From Pseudomonadota bacterium (lineage in GTDB: Bacteria; Pseudomonadota; Alphaproteobacteria; Sphingomonadales; Sphingomonadaceae), in NCBI GenBank assembly GCA_023400405.1, contig JAEXFD010000057.1:93976-157975 (forward strand): a DNA stretch of 64,000 bases. Direction: 5' to 3'. The notes under the pieces are model-generated. The model saw only the letters and a program-made list of their open reading frames with translations. It was not told the origin of the DNA and did not search any database. The position numbers were made by a program, and so were the translations under genes. Each line of letters starts with the position of its first letter. Position 1 is the stretch's first letter. Below are positions 54,470 to 62,362 of the stretch, piece by piece.

Positions 54470-54525
54470 GTCATGCCAGCGAAAGCTTGCATCTCCCTGT
54501 TGAAAGACCCCGGCTCTCGCCGGGG
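54470..54525 (-). repeat. Decayed family B repeat plus terminator-like hairpin
   Basis: GTCATGCCAGCGAAAGCTTG-CATCT keeps one arm of the family B element found in rnr. The second half ends in CCCCGGC-TCTC-GCCGGGG (54508-54525). On the minus strand this hairpin is followed by TCTTTC and lies just after the stop of the lipoprotein gene, so it may serve as its terminator. Confidence 0.6.
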
Positions 54526-54538
54526 CGACGGCTCTGGA

Positions 54539-55177
54539 TCACCGCGTCACGTTATACTTGAGCTGGTCCTCGGTCAGCTGGAAGCCGACCAGCGCTTCGA
54601 AGGTCGCCGCCGCCACCGCGCCGCGGATCGAGGGGTCGGCGAGCGGGTCCATCGCCGCCGCTTCGTCGCCAGCCTTGCGCTTCTGAGTCAGCCGCTTGCG
54701 GACTTCGTCGGGCAGCGTCGCCGCGACGCGATCGACCGAAGCCGCCGCGGTCGCGCTGGCCTGGGCGCGCAGCTGGCCCGGCTCGAAATGCAGGGCGACA
54801 TGGCCGACGCGCTTGGCGGTGACCGACGATCCGCCACGCACCACAGTGACGAAATAGGGGAAGGTCACGTCGCGCGCGCCCTCGGCACTGGCGCGGCGGG
54901 CGAGCACGTCGAAGTTGATGCGGGTCTGCACCTGCGGGCCGCTGTCGTCACACGTCGAAGTCACATTGGTCAGCGTCGCGGTGACGTCGATCGCGCTCGC
55001 CTCGCGGCTGGTCGCCGGGTTGAACAAGGTGACGTCGCCGGTGCCGGCCGGCACCGCGACGTGCGGGCAGGCGCTGCGCACGGCGGTGATGCCGCCGCTC
55101 GGGTCGATCTCGCCGGTGCGGCTGCAGGCGCCAAGGGCGAGCGGGACCAGTGCAAAAACGGCAAGCTTGCGGACCAA
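54539..55177 (-). CDS. Lipoprotein of unknown function
   Basis: This protein of about 212 residues has a lipoprotein signal peptide, VRKLAVFALVPLALGAC (lipobox ALGAC), and a mature beta-rich domain with two more Cys. It includes GDVTLFNPATSREASAIDV, RINFDVLARR and a C-terminal VGFQLTEDQLKYNVTR. No named family is recalled. The TTG at 55177 gives an ideal signal peptide; a GTG at 55201 would add eight residues. It is divergent from ispH. Confidence 0.78.
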   Translation of the reverse strand: MVRKLAVFALVPLALGACSRTGEIDPSGGITAVRSACPHVAVPAGTGDVTLFNPATSREASAIDVTATLTNVTSTCDDSGPQVQTRINFDVLARRASAEGARDVTFPYFVTVVRGGSSVTAKRVGHVALHFEPGQLRAQASATAAASVDRVAATLPDEVRKRLTQKRKAGDEAAAMDPLADPSIRGAVAAATFEALVGFQLTEDQLKYNVTR

Positions 55178-55290
55178 GACGGAAACCCTTTCAACGAACA
55201 CGGCGGAACCTGGCTGAGGCCCGAAACGGCCGGCACCATAGGAACCGCGTTGAGCCCGTGCAAGCAATCGCGTAGAGCCGCGGCAGAACT

Positions 55291-56244
55291 ATGGCCACGC
55301 TTCAAAAACCCACGCTCGAGCTGCTGATCGCAGCGCCCCGCGGCTTCTGCGCCGGCGTCGATCGCGCGATCCGCATCGTCGAGCTGGCGATCGAGAAATA
55401 TGGCGCACCGGTCTATGTGCGGCATGAGATCGTCCACAACAAATATGTCGTCGATACGCTGAAGGCCCAGGGCGCGATCTTCGTCGAGGAACTCGACCAG
55501 GTGCCCGACGGCGTGCCCGTGGTCTTCTCGGCGCATGGCGTGCCCAAGGCGGTGCCGGCCAAGGCGGCGGAGCGCGGGCTCGAGTATCTGGACGCGACTT
55601 GCCCGCTGGTCTCGAAGGTCCATCGCCAGGCCGAACGCCTGGTCGCCGCCGGCCGCCACATCCTGTTCATCGGCCATGCCGGCCATCCCGAAGTGATCGG
55701 CACCTTCGGCCAGGTGCCGGCCGGCGCGATGACGCTGGTCGAGACGCCCGCGGATGCGGAGGCGGTGATGGTCGCCGATCCCGGCAATCTCGCCTTCCTC
55801 ACCCAGACGACGCTGTCGGTCGACGATACCGCCGCCACGCTCGCGGTACTGCGCCGCCGCTTTCCGGCGATCCTCGCACCGGGGCCGAACGACATCTGCT
55901 ATGCCACGACCAATCGCCAGGGCGCGGTCAAGGCGATCGCCGCGTCGGTGGATCTGATGCTGGTGATCGGAGGCAGGAACTCGTCCAACTCGCTGCGCCT
56001 CGTCGAAGTCGCCGAGCGCGAGGGCGTCGATGCCAAGCTCATCCAGCGCGCCGACGATCTCGAATGGGCGTGGCTGGAAGGCGTCGGCACGCTGGGCCTC
56101 AGCGCCGGCGCTTCTGCCCCCGAGCTGCTCGTGCGCGAGCTCGTCGCCAAGCTTTCCGAGCGCTTCGACGTGATCGAGCGCGAGGTCGAGACGGTGCCGG
56201 AGAACGTCACGTTCAAGCTCCCTCGGGGACTCGAAGCGGCCTGA
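55291..56244 (+). CDS. ispH: 4-hydroxy-3-methylbut-2-enyl diphosphate reductase
   Basis: The 317-residue [4Fe-4S] enzyme carries out the last MEP-pathway step, giving IPP and DMAPP. The three cluster cysteines are in PRGFCAGVDRA, DATCPLV and DICYATTNRQ, and the catalytic Glu region TQTTLSVD is present. It heads the conserved alphaproteobacterial set ispH-thrB-rnhA. Isoprenoid synthesis connects it to dxs at 17.6 kb. Confidence 0.98.
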   Translation: MATLQKPTLELLIAAPRGFCAGVDRAIRIVELAIEKYGAPVYVRHEIVHNKYVVDTLKAQGAIFVEELDQVPDGVPVVFSAHGVPKAVPAKAAERGLEYLDATCPLVSKVHRQAERLVAAGRHILFIGHAGHPEVIGTFGQVPAGAMTLVETPADAEAVMVADPGNLAFLTQTTLSVDDTAATLAVLRRRFPAILAPGPNDICYATTNRQGAVKAIAASVDLMLVIGGRNSSNSLRLVEVAEREGVDAKLIQRADDLEWAWLEGVGTLGLSAGASAPELLVRELVAKLSERFDVIEREVETVPENVTFKLPRGLEAA

Positions 56245-56253
56245 ATCGCGAAT

Positions 56254-56337
56254 CCGTTCGTGCCGAGCTTGTCGAGGCACCGCCCTTTCTTCTAACCGAC
56301 ACGCAGGACCGCCCTTCGGCAATCTCAGGGCGAACGG
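56254..56337. repeat. Dispersed palindromic repeat, family A, degenerate copy
   Basis: CCGTTCGTGCCGAGCTTGTC-GAGG (56254-56277) and CTTCGGCAATCTCAGGGCGA-ACGG (56314-56337) are decayed family A arms between ispH and thrB. The right arm runs directly into GGGAG, the probable ribosome-binding site of thrB. Confidence 0.75.
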
Positions 56338-56345
56338 GAGTGGTT

Positions 56346-57314
56346 GTGGCAGTCTATACGCAAGTTTCGGCGGAAGCGCTGTCGGACTTCCTCGCCAGGT
56401 TCGACGTCGGCGAGCTCGTCTCGGCCAAGGGCATCGCCGAGGGCGTCGAGAACTCCAACTATCTCGTCGATACGACGAAGAGCCGCTTCATCCTCACGCT
56501 TTACGAAAAGCGCGTGGCGAGCGGCGACCTGCCCTATTTCATGGCGCTGCTCGATCATCTTGCGGACAAGGGCCTGCCGGTGCCGCCGGCGGTGCCCGAC
56601 CGTGACGGCACGCTCATCCACGAGCTCGAAGGCCGCCCCGCCTGCCTGATCCAGTTCCTCTCGGGCGTCTCGGTCTCGCATCCGACGCCCGCCCAGGCGC
56701 GCGCCGCGGGGGAAGCGCTGGGCCGGATGCACAAGGCCGCCGCCGACTTTCCGCTGAACCGGCCCAACTCGATGGGCTTCGACACCTGGCAGCCGCTGTT
56801 CGAACGCTGCGGCCAGAGCCTGAACGACATCGCCCCGGGCCTGTACGACGATATCGGCTTCGCGCTCGATGCCGTCCGCTCCGCCTGGCCCGGCGAGCAT
56901 ATGGACCGCTGCGCGGTCCATGCCGACCTGTTCCCGGACAATGTGCTGATGCTCGGCAATCGCGTGACCGGCCTGATCGACTTCTATTTCGCGTGCACCG
57001 ACATTCGCGTCTACGATCTAGCCGTGACGCACACCGCCTGGTCGTTCGACGCGAGCGGCCGCAATCACGATCGCGCGCTCGGCGACGCACTGATCGAAGG
57101 CTATGCGCAGAGCTTTCCGCTGAGCGCCCTGGAGCGCGCCGAGTTCGGCACGCTCGCCACCGGCGCGTGCATCCGCTTCACCCTGTCGCGCGCCTGGGAC
57201 TGGCTCAACACGCCGGCCGACGCGCTGGTGACGCGCAAGGACCCGCTCGCCTTCTGGCGGCGCGTAAAAGCCTATGACGCAGACCTCGGCACGCGCTTGA
57301 AGAGCCTCGCATGA
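56346..57314 (+). CDS. thrB: Homoserine kinase (aminoglycoside-phosphotransferase fold)
   Basis: The 322-residue ThrB2-type kinase phosphorylates homoserine in threonine synthesis. VAVYTQVSAEALSDFLARF is the usual start, and the kinase loop HADLFPDNVLM and IDFYFACTDIRVYDLA (Asp of the DFG-like motif) are visible. The GTG at 56346 is preferred with GGGAG five to six bases ahead; the longer frame upstream covers the repeat and antisense of ispH. It overlaps rnhA by four bases. Confidence 0.95.
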   Translation: MAVYTQVSAEALSDFLARFDVGELVSAKGIAEGVENSNYLVDTTKSRFILTLYEKRVASGDLPYFMALLDHLADKGLPVPPAVPDRDGTLIHELEGRPACLIQFLSGVSVSHPTPAQARAAGEALGRMHKAAADFPLNRPNSMGFDTWQPLFERCGQSLNDIAPGLYDDIGFALDAVRSAWPGEHMDRCAVHADLFPDNVLMLGNRVTGLIDFYFACTDIRVYDLAVTHTAWSFDASGRNHDRALGDALIEGYAQSFPLSALERAEFGTLATGACIRFTLSRAWDWLNTPADALVTRKDPLAFWRRVKAYDADLGTRLKSLA

Positions 57315-57751
57315 ACGAACTCTCCCATGTCGAAATCGCCACTGATGGGGCGTGCAAGGGCAATCCCGGCCGCGGCGGCTGGGGCGTGGTGCTTCGCATG
57401 GGCGGTACCGAGAAGGAGCTCTCCGGCGGCGAGCCGCACACCACCAACAACCGCATGGAACTGATGGCGGCGATCCGCGGCCTCGAAGCGCTCAAGCGCC
57501 CGTGCCGCGTCACCCTGTCGACCGACAGCCGCTATGTGATGGACGGCCTCACCAAATGGATCCACGGCTGGCTGCGCAACGGCTGGCGCACCGCCGACAA
57601 GAAGCCGGTGAAGAATGCCGATCTCTGGCAGGAGCTGCTCGCCGCCGCCAAGCCGCACCGCGTCGAGTGGGTCTGGGTCAAGGGCCATGCCGGCCATCCG
57701 GACAACGAACGCGCCGACAAGCTGGCGAGCGACGCCGCGCTCGCGCAGTAG
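57311..57751 (+). CDS. rnhA: Ribonuclease HI
   Basis: The 146-residue endonuclease cuts RNA in RNA-DNA hybrids. Catalytic acids are visible in IATDGACKGNPGRGGWG, NNRMELMAAIRG, LSTDSRYVMDG and GHPDNERAD, and the basic handle KRPC...WIHGWLRNGWRT is present. The ATG overlaps the thrB stop. The final base of the TAG stop is also the first base of a hexanucleotide tandem repeat. Confidence 0.97.
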   Translation: MNELSHVEIATDGACKGNPGRGGWGVVLRMGGTEKELSGGEPHTTNNRMELMAAIRGLEALKRPCRVTLSTDSRYVMDGLTKWIHGWLRNGWRTADKKPVKNADLWQELLAAAKPHRVEWVWVKGHAGHPDNERADKLASDAALAQ

Positions 57752-57798
57752 CATCGGCATCGGCATCGGCATCGGCATCGGCATCGGCTTCGGCTTCG
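57751..57798 (+). repeat. Hexanucleotide tandem repeat (GCATCG)6(GCTTCG)2
   Basis: Six exact GCATCG units and two GCTTCG units follow the rnhA stop codon immediately. They are probably formed by replication slippage and lie in the 3' untranslated region of the ispH-thrB-rnhA operon. Confidence 0.9.
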
Positions 57799-57889
57799 TG
57801 CAGCGCCCTGCACGTTTTCTCCACGCCGCGCGCATTAACGATGCAATCCGTTGGTCCATGACGCAGCCTCGAAGGGAAGGGAGAATCCC

Positions 57890-58420
57890 ATGTCGTTGCG
57901 AATCGTCCTGTGGAGCGCCGGCGGCGCGCTGTTGCTCGCGCCGGGAGTGGCGATGCACTTCACCGATCAGGTCCGCTGGGGACCGCTGGACTTCGCCGTC
58001 TTCGGCGCGATGATCGCCGGCGCGGGCATGCTGTTCGAATTCGCCCTCCGGGCCAGCGGCGATCTCGCTTATCGTGCCGGTGCGGCGCTTGCGCTCGCCA
58101 CGGCGTTCCTGATCGTCTGGATCAGCCTCGCCGTGGGCATCATCGGTGCGACTGCTGATCCCGCCAACCTGCTCTATGCCGCGGTACTCGCCATCTCCGC
58201 CATCGGTGCGGCGCATGCCAGGCTCCGAGCCGAGGGCATGGCGCGGGCGATGCGCACCACCGGGATCGCCCAGGCGCTGGTCGCGCCCGTCGCGCTGAGC
58301 GACGGCCTTGTGCCCTGCCTCGCGACGCTGTTTTTCGCCACGCTCTGGCTCGCCTCGGCCTGGCTGTTCGGCCGGGCTTCGCGCCGCCATCGGTCTCCCA
58401 CGACGTCCAGCCTTTGCTGA
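57890..58420 (+). CDS. Hypothetical membrane protein, 176 aa
   Basis: The protein has five or so TM helices (about 6-22, 33-55, 62-82, 92-110 and 140-160) with short loops. No family is recognised. GAAGGGAAGGGAG precedes the ATG at 57890 closely. It is separated from rnhA by the hexamer repeat. Base use matches the core genome. The stretch 58421-58698 downstream holds no convincing gene. Confidence 0.7.
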   Translation: MSLRIVLWSAGGALLLAPGVAMHFTDQVRWGPLDFAVFGAMIAGAGMLFEFALRASGDLAYRAGAALALATAFLIVWISLAVGIIGATADPANLLYAAVLAISAIGAAHARLRAEGMARAMRTTGIAQALVAPVALSDGLVPCLATLFFATLWLASAWLFGRASRRHRSPTTSSLC

Positions 58421-58698
58421 GAATCGCCTGAGCGGCTCGGCGCCGGTCGGGCGGCCTTGCAATCGCCGCCCGGCACCCCATATCCGACGCAGCAGCATGC
58501 CGCCCGCGGCGCTGCGCCGGCGCAATTCCGCGCCCCTTTTCCCAGCTCCCGCAGCATGCGCCGCCCTCCGGGGCACGGCGCGTCCGGATGCCGATCTTCG
58601 AACCTGTTCGCTGAAATCGCATCGTGCGGGAGCCCGCCACGGCCTTGCGCGTTCGATCGCGCGACGCCGCGGCGTCCAACAAGCATTCAGGAACCCAG

Positions 58699-58851
58699 AT
58701 GAATTTCTTCGACAAGATCCACGAGACTCAGATTACCCGTTCGCCCAAGCAGCCCTTCTCGGCTTTCGTGCCCCTCCATCGTCGCCTCTTCCCGATCGAT
58801 TCCCGCCAGAGGGACATCGCCCGGGCCGCCGTGCTGGAAGTGCTCGGCTAA
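58699..58851 (+). CDS. Small protein, 50 aa, hypothetical
   Basis: The frame starts MNFFDKIHETQITRSPKQPF and ends VLEVLG, with AGGAA about six bases before the ATG. There is no membrane segment or signal peptide. It may be a real small gene because its codon use is GC3-rich and it begins with a good site, but no homologue is known to me. Confidence 0.45.
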   Translation: MNFFDKIHETQITRSPKQPFSAFVPLHRRLFPIDSRQRDIARAAVLEVLG

Positions 58852-58937
58852 ACCCGCTGAAATTGACAGGGGCGCCTTGCTGCAACTCGTCGGGCTTGGA
58901 ATCGTTGGACGGCCGAAACCATTCTGAGGAATCGACC

Positions 58938-59606
58938 ATGCCCAGCGACAAGACCCCGAGCGAAGCCGGCGAAAAGCGCCCCCGACGCACCCGCGCCAAG
59001 GCCACGCCGGCCGAAACCACGATGGCCGCTCCCGCCGAGATCAAGAGCGAGGCGGCCAAGCCGGCCCGCAAGCGTGCGGCCCCCAAATCCCCCTCGGCAA
59101 CCGCCGCCAAGCCGGCCGCCGCGCGCAAGCCGCGCACCGTCAAGCCCAAGGCCCCGGCGAGCGCCGCGGCTCCGGCCGCAGCTGCCGCGGCGACCGCGTC
59201 CACCCGAAAGCCGACGCCGCGCCCTCGCACCCGCAAGGCTGCTCCCGCGACGACCGCCAAGCCGCGGACCACGGCTGTGACCGTCAAGCCGGCCGCCAAG
59301 CGCCGTCCGCTCGGCCTCGCCGCGATCGGCGCAGCGGCTGCGGCGGCCCTCGGCGCGGTGACGTTCGGCGCGTTCCGCCTGTTCAAGCGGCGCCCGGCCG
59401 AAGGGACCACACCGACCGATCTGATGGGCGACAGCCATCCCGACGGTTCCCAGCGCGCGATCGACGCCTTCCGCCCCGATCCCACCGCGCCGATCCCGGC
59501 TTCGGAACGCGAGCAGTTCCGCCCCGCCCTCGGCGGCGCGGCAGCGCCGACGCTGGTCAAGGGCCAGGCCGACGACCGGGTCCGATCGGACGCGATGCCG
59601 TCCTGA
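58938..59606 (+). CDS. Lys/Ala/Pro-rich protein with one TM helix
   Basis: In this 222-residue protein the first 120 residues are a low-complexity, histone-H1-like stretch of KPAAK/RKPR units. A single hydrophobic segment follows (LGLAAIGAAAAAALGAV, about 126-142), then a polar C-terminus with SHPDGSQRAIDAFRPDP. DNA binding near the membrane is conceivable. TGAGGAATC precedes the ATG at 58938. A similar lysine-rich gene begins at 63609. Confidence 0.7.
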   Translation: MPSDKTPSEAGEKRPRRTRAKATPAETTMAAPAEIKSEAAKPARKRAAPKSPSATAAKPAAARKPRTVKPKAPASAAAPAAAAAATASTRKPTPRPRTRKAAPATTAKPRTTAVTVKPAAKRRPLGLAAIGAAAAAALGAVTFGAFRLFKRRPAEGTTPTDLMGDSHPDGSQRAIDAFRPDPTAPIPASEREQFRPALGGAAAPTLVKGQADDRVRSDAMPS

Positions 59607-59686
59607 ACGCGCGAATCCTGACGGTGGCGAAACTTTCGCCCGCCCCACGCATTGGCTGTGCGGAGGGAAGACTAGGGAGAATGCAG

Positions 59687-60085
59687 ATGCGGACGATCAT
59701 CCTGGGCCTCGCAGCGGCCACGACGCTGGCGGGCTGCGCCGATTATAACAGCGGCCCGCGCGGCTACGGCTATCGCGACTATGACTATAACCGCCCCGAT
59801 CCGGCCTATGGCGGCTATTACGCCGATCAATATTATCGCAGCGGCCGCAATTATCGCGAATATCAGCTGTCGCGTGACGACCGGATCTATCGGGGCCGCG
59901 ACGGCCGCTATTATTGCCGCCGCTCGGACGGCACGACCGGCCTGATCGTCGGCGGCATCGCCGGCGGCCTGCTCGGTACCGCGATCGCCCCCGGCGGCTC
60001 GGCGGCGATCGGTGCGCTGCTCGGTGCGGCGGCCGGTGCCGCGGTCGGCACCTCGGTGGATAAGGGCGAGGTTCGCTGCCGCTGA
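59687..60085 (+). CDS. Glycine-zipper 2TM lipoprotein
   Basis: In this 132-residue protein a lipoprotein signal peptide (MRTIILGLAAATTLAGC, lipobox LAGC) is followed by a Tyr/Arg/Gly-rich stretch, then GRDGRYYCRRSDGTTG. A glycine-zipper pair of helices follows (GLIVGGIAGGLLGTAI ... IGALLGAAAGAAVG). It resembles the outer-membrane 17-kDa antigen/OsmB-type proteins. The second ATG (59687) has better spacing to AGGGAG. A paralogue is at 61909. Confidence 0.85.
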   Translation: MRTIILGLAAATTLAGCADYNSGPRGYGYRDYDYNRPDPAYGGYYADQYYRSGRNYREYQLSRDDRIYRGRDGRYYCRRSDGTTGLIVGGIAGGLLGTAIAPGGSAAIGALLGAAAGAAVGTSVDKGEVRCR

Positions 60086-60161
60086 TCCCCGATCGGGCGA
60101 CTTTCGGCCGGGCCCGTGCGATCGTAGATCGTGGGCCCGGCCACCCCAAAGGAGATCATCG

Positions 60162-60587
60162 ATGACCACCCGCACCGCAACGGCGCGCTATTCCGGCTTC
60201 GGCAAGGAAGGAAAGGGCCACATCACCACCCAGTCGGGCGTGATGACGGACCAGTTCTACGGCTTCAACACGCGCTTCGCCGACGAGCCCGGCACCAATC
60301 CGGAAGAATTGATCGCCGCGGCGCATGCCGGCTGCTTCACCATGGCGATGAGCTTCGCCCTGGCCCGGGCCGGCTTCACCGAGGGCGAGCTCGAGACCAA
60401 GGCGGCGGTCAAGCTCGAACAGGATGGCGACGGCTTCACCATCACGCGTTCGGACCTGACGCTCACGGCCCATATTGCCGGCATCGGCGAAGAGCAGTTC
60501 CAGGCCCTTGCCGAGGGCGCGCACGCCAATTGCCCGGTGTCGAAGCTGCTCAAGGCCAAGAGCGACCTCATCGCCACGCTGGCCTGA
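60162..60587 (+). CDS. OsmC/Ohr-family peroxiredoxin
   Basis: The 141-residue cytoplasmic enzyme reduces organic hydroperoxides. The two active-site cysteines are in HAGCFTMAMSFAL (about residue 59) and HANCPVSKLL (about residue 126), and the conserved Arg region near FNTRFADEPGTNPEEL is present. AAAGGAGATCATCG precedes the ATG. It may be stress-induced, as in the wider OsmC family. Confidence 0.95.
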   Translation: MTTRTATARYSGFGKEGKGHITTQSGVMTDQFYGFNTRFADEPGTNPEELIAAAHAGCFTMAMSFALARAGFTEGELETKAAVKLEQDGDGFTITRSDLTLTAHIAGIGEEQFQALAEGAHANCPVSKLLKAKSDLIATLA

Positions 60588-61372
60588 AGCGCAGCGCGGT
60601 CGTCGCCGCGTCGGCAGCCGCATGGGCGAACGGCGGCGGCGACCACAGCGCTCCAACCCAAAACAGCCCACAACGCAAAAGGGGTCCGGCATCGCTGCCA
60701 GACCCCGTGTCGCCGGACTACGGTCTTTCAGTCGCGAGCGACTGTCGGACCTGGTTTCGGCGGCTGCGCCACCCGCGCCGGCAAGGGCATGCGGGCTTTG
60801 CGTCGGTCGTCGAGGCTGGCCGTTGTCCACTCCGGCAAGGGAGTTGCGGTTACCAGCCTCGGCGGCCCGCTTCCTTTTCCCGGCCGGGGGCCAGGCGTCA
60901 GAAGCCTTGCTGGATGCGTTCCCAGGCGTTTCGCCGCGATTCCGAAGTGCCGCTTGCGCAGCGCCTCGAGCGACCATCCGCCCTTCGGGCCCTTTCTTCG
61001 TCCCGTTCCACGACTCGCGCCGCGCTTCGGGGCTGGGATCGGACCATCTCCTCGCCGACTGGGAACATCGCTGGCGCGGCGTTCGCGGTCTGGCTCGGTC
61101 GTCCTGGCACCGGCGAAACCTCAACGGCGCTTGCGCGGCGCAGCGGTTCCTCGGCGTTCGGGACTTTGCATCCCCGTCTCGACTACTTCGCGGTTTCCCG
61201 AAGGTACCAGCATCGTGGTCGATCCGTGTAAGCCTTTGATCCTTCTTCGGTTTCCCGTGTCCGAACCGTCTTGCTTACAGGCAGATGGTGTCACCGATCG
61301 CGAGTCGCACAAAGCGGCAAAACACGGCTCGGCCTTGTTGAAACTGTGGATATCGTGGAGAACTCAGCAACA
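60588..61372 (-). other. 785-base stretch without a convincing gene; structured, with a minus-strand terminator
   Basis: No frame here has neighbour-like codon use. Several perfect hairpins occur: 60812-60820 with 60854-60862 enclosing 60830-60834 with 60841-60845, and CAGTCGC-GA-GCGACTG at 60729-60744. The minus strand ends in a terminator at 60677-60706. A 30-codon minus-strand frame at 61121-61213 (starts MLVPSGNREVV) follows an AAGAAGGATC-like site. The stretch may be a long structured RNA, the 3' untranslated part of the cupin mRNA or decayed genes. tmRNA and RNase P features were looked for and not found. Confidence 0.4.
60677..60706 (-). terminator. Rho-independent terminator (minus strand)
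   Basis: GGGGTCTGGCA-GCGA-TGCCGGACCCC on the minus strand forms an 11-bp stem with one mismatch, followed by TTTT. It would end transcripts arriving from the 60.7-61.8 kb region. Confidence 0.75.
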
Positions 61373-61801
61373 TTATTGCGCTGGCGCCCAGTCCGGGGCG
61401 GCGAGTTCGAACCCGCCGAATTCGAATCCCGGCACCACGATGCAGCTGACCAGCGCCCAGCCCTGGTTCGCCTCGGCCGCCTGCCACCAGCCCGCCGGGA
61501 CTCGCGCTTGCGGCGCATAGCCCCCGGCCACATCGCCGCCAAGCCCGATCGTCTCCACCGGCCCCGCATCGCCCTCGGCCATTCGAAGCGCGATCGGCGC
61601 GCCGGCGTGCCAGAGCCACAGCTCGTCGGCATCGACTCGGTGCCAGTGCGAGCGTTGCCCCGCCTCCAGCAGGAAATGGATCGCCGTCCCTGCCGACCGG
61701 CCCTGCGCGCCCGCCGGTGCCCGCCACGTCTCCCGGTACCAGCCGCCCTCCGGATGCGGCGCCAACCCCAGCCTCGCGATGATTTCCGCCGCCTCGTCCA
61801 C
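61373..61801 (-). CDS. Cupin-domain protein (DUF985-like)
   Basis: In this 142-residue single-cupin protein, residues APHPEGGWYRETWR, HFLLEAGQRSHWHRVDADELW (in parts) and GYAPQARVPAGWWQAAE follow the DUF985 pattern, in which the cupin His residues bind a metal or small molecule. The function is not established. The GTG at 61801 is preferred because AAGGGA lies six bases upstream; a longer start would add 20 residues. It is divergent from the glycine-zipper gene at 61909. Confidence 0.85.
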   Translation of the reverse strand: MDEAAEIIARLGLAPHPEGGWYRETWRAPAGAQGRSAGTAIHFLLEAGQRSHWHRVDADELWLWHAGAPIALRMAEGDAGPVETIGLGGDVAGGYAPQARVPAGWWQAAEANQGWALVSCIVVPGFEFGGFELAAPDWAPAQ

Positions 61802-61908
61802 TGCGCGTCCCTTCCCCGGAATGAACCGGATCGTTTGCCATGCATGAACCCGCGCCCGCAAAGCGACGTTGGGTTTGTGCTTAGCTTTGAATGCATCAGG
61901 AGAGAGCC

Positions 61909-62268
61909 ATGCGTAAGCTCATCGTCGCGCTCGGCGCGATTTCGGTCGCGGCGAGCTCGGCCGCTATTCTTCCCGCCGCCAATGCGGCGGCCCCGGCGAT
62001 CAAGGCCGGCGCCGGCGTGGCCGTTGCGCCGCAGGAGCGCTATCGCAAGCGCTATGCCTATCGCGAATGGCGCGGCCGTGACGGTCGCACCTATTGCCGC
62101 AAGCCCGACGGCACCACCGGGCTCGTCGTCGGCGGCGTCGCCGGCGCGCTGGTCGGCCGCACCATCGACACCCGCGGCGATCGGACCGCAGGCACGCTGC
62201 TCGGCGCGGCGGCCGGCGCGCTTGCCGGCCGCGAGATCGAACGCAGCGGCAAGCGCGACTGCCGCTGA
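61909..62268 (+). CDS. Exported glycine-zipper 2TM protein
   Basis: This 119-residue protein has a signal peptide (cleavage near ANA-A, about 31) rather than a lipobox, then GRDGRTYCRKPDGTTG and a glycine-zipper helix pair (LVVGGVAGALVG ... LLGAAAGALAG). It is a clear paralogue of the lipoprotein at 59687, sharing the GRDGRxYCR-DGTTG block. AGGAGAGAG precedes the ATG at 61909. A strong terminator follows at 62288. Confidence 0.85.
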   Translation: MRKLIVALGAISVAASSAAILPAANAAAPAIKAGAGVAVAPQERYRKRYAYREWRGRDGRTYCRKPDGTTGLVVGGVAGALVGRTIDTRGDRTAGTLLGAAAGALAGREIERSGKRDCR

Positions 62269-62287
62269 GCCGATCCGCACGATTGGA

Positions 62288-62320
62288 GGCCCGCCCCTCC
62301 CCCGGAAGGGCGGGCCTTTT
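62288..62320 (+). terminator. Rho-independent terminator
   Basis: GGCCCGCCC (62288-62296) and GGGCGGGCC (62308-62316) form a perfect 9-bp stem followed by TTTT, 20 bases after the stop of the glycine-zipper gene. Confidence 0.9.
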
Positions 62321-62362
62321 GCGTGGCGCCGCATTAACCCTTGGCGGCTATAGCGAGGCGCG

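Noticed and set aside
57751..57798. CRISPR or satellite array
   Set aside because: The units are six bases with no spacers; a simple slippage repeat. No CRISPR array or cas gene was seen anywhere in the window.
60677..61372. tmRNA or RNase P RNA
   Set aside because: No tRNA-like T-arm/CCA end, tag-peptide coding stretch or GAGGAAAGTCC-type core was found on either strand.
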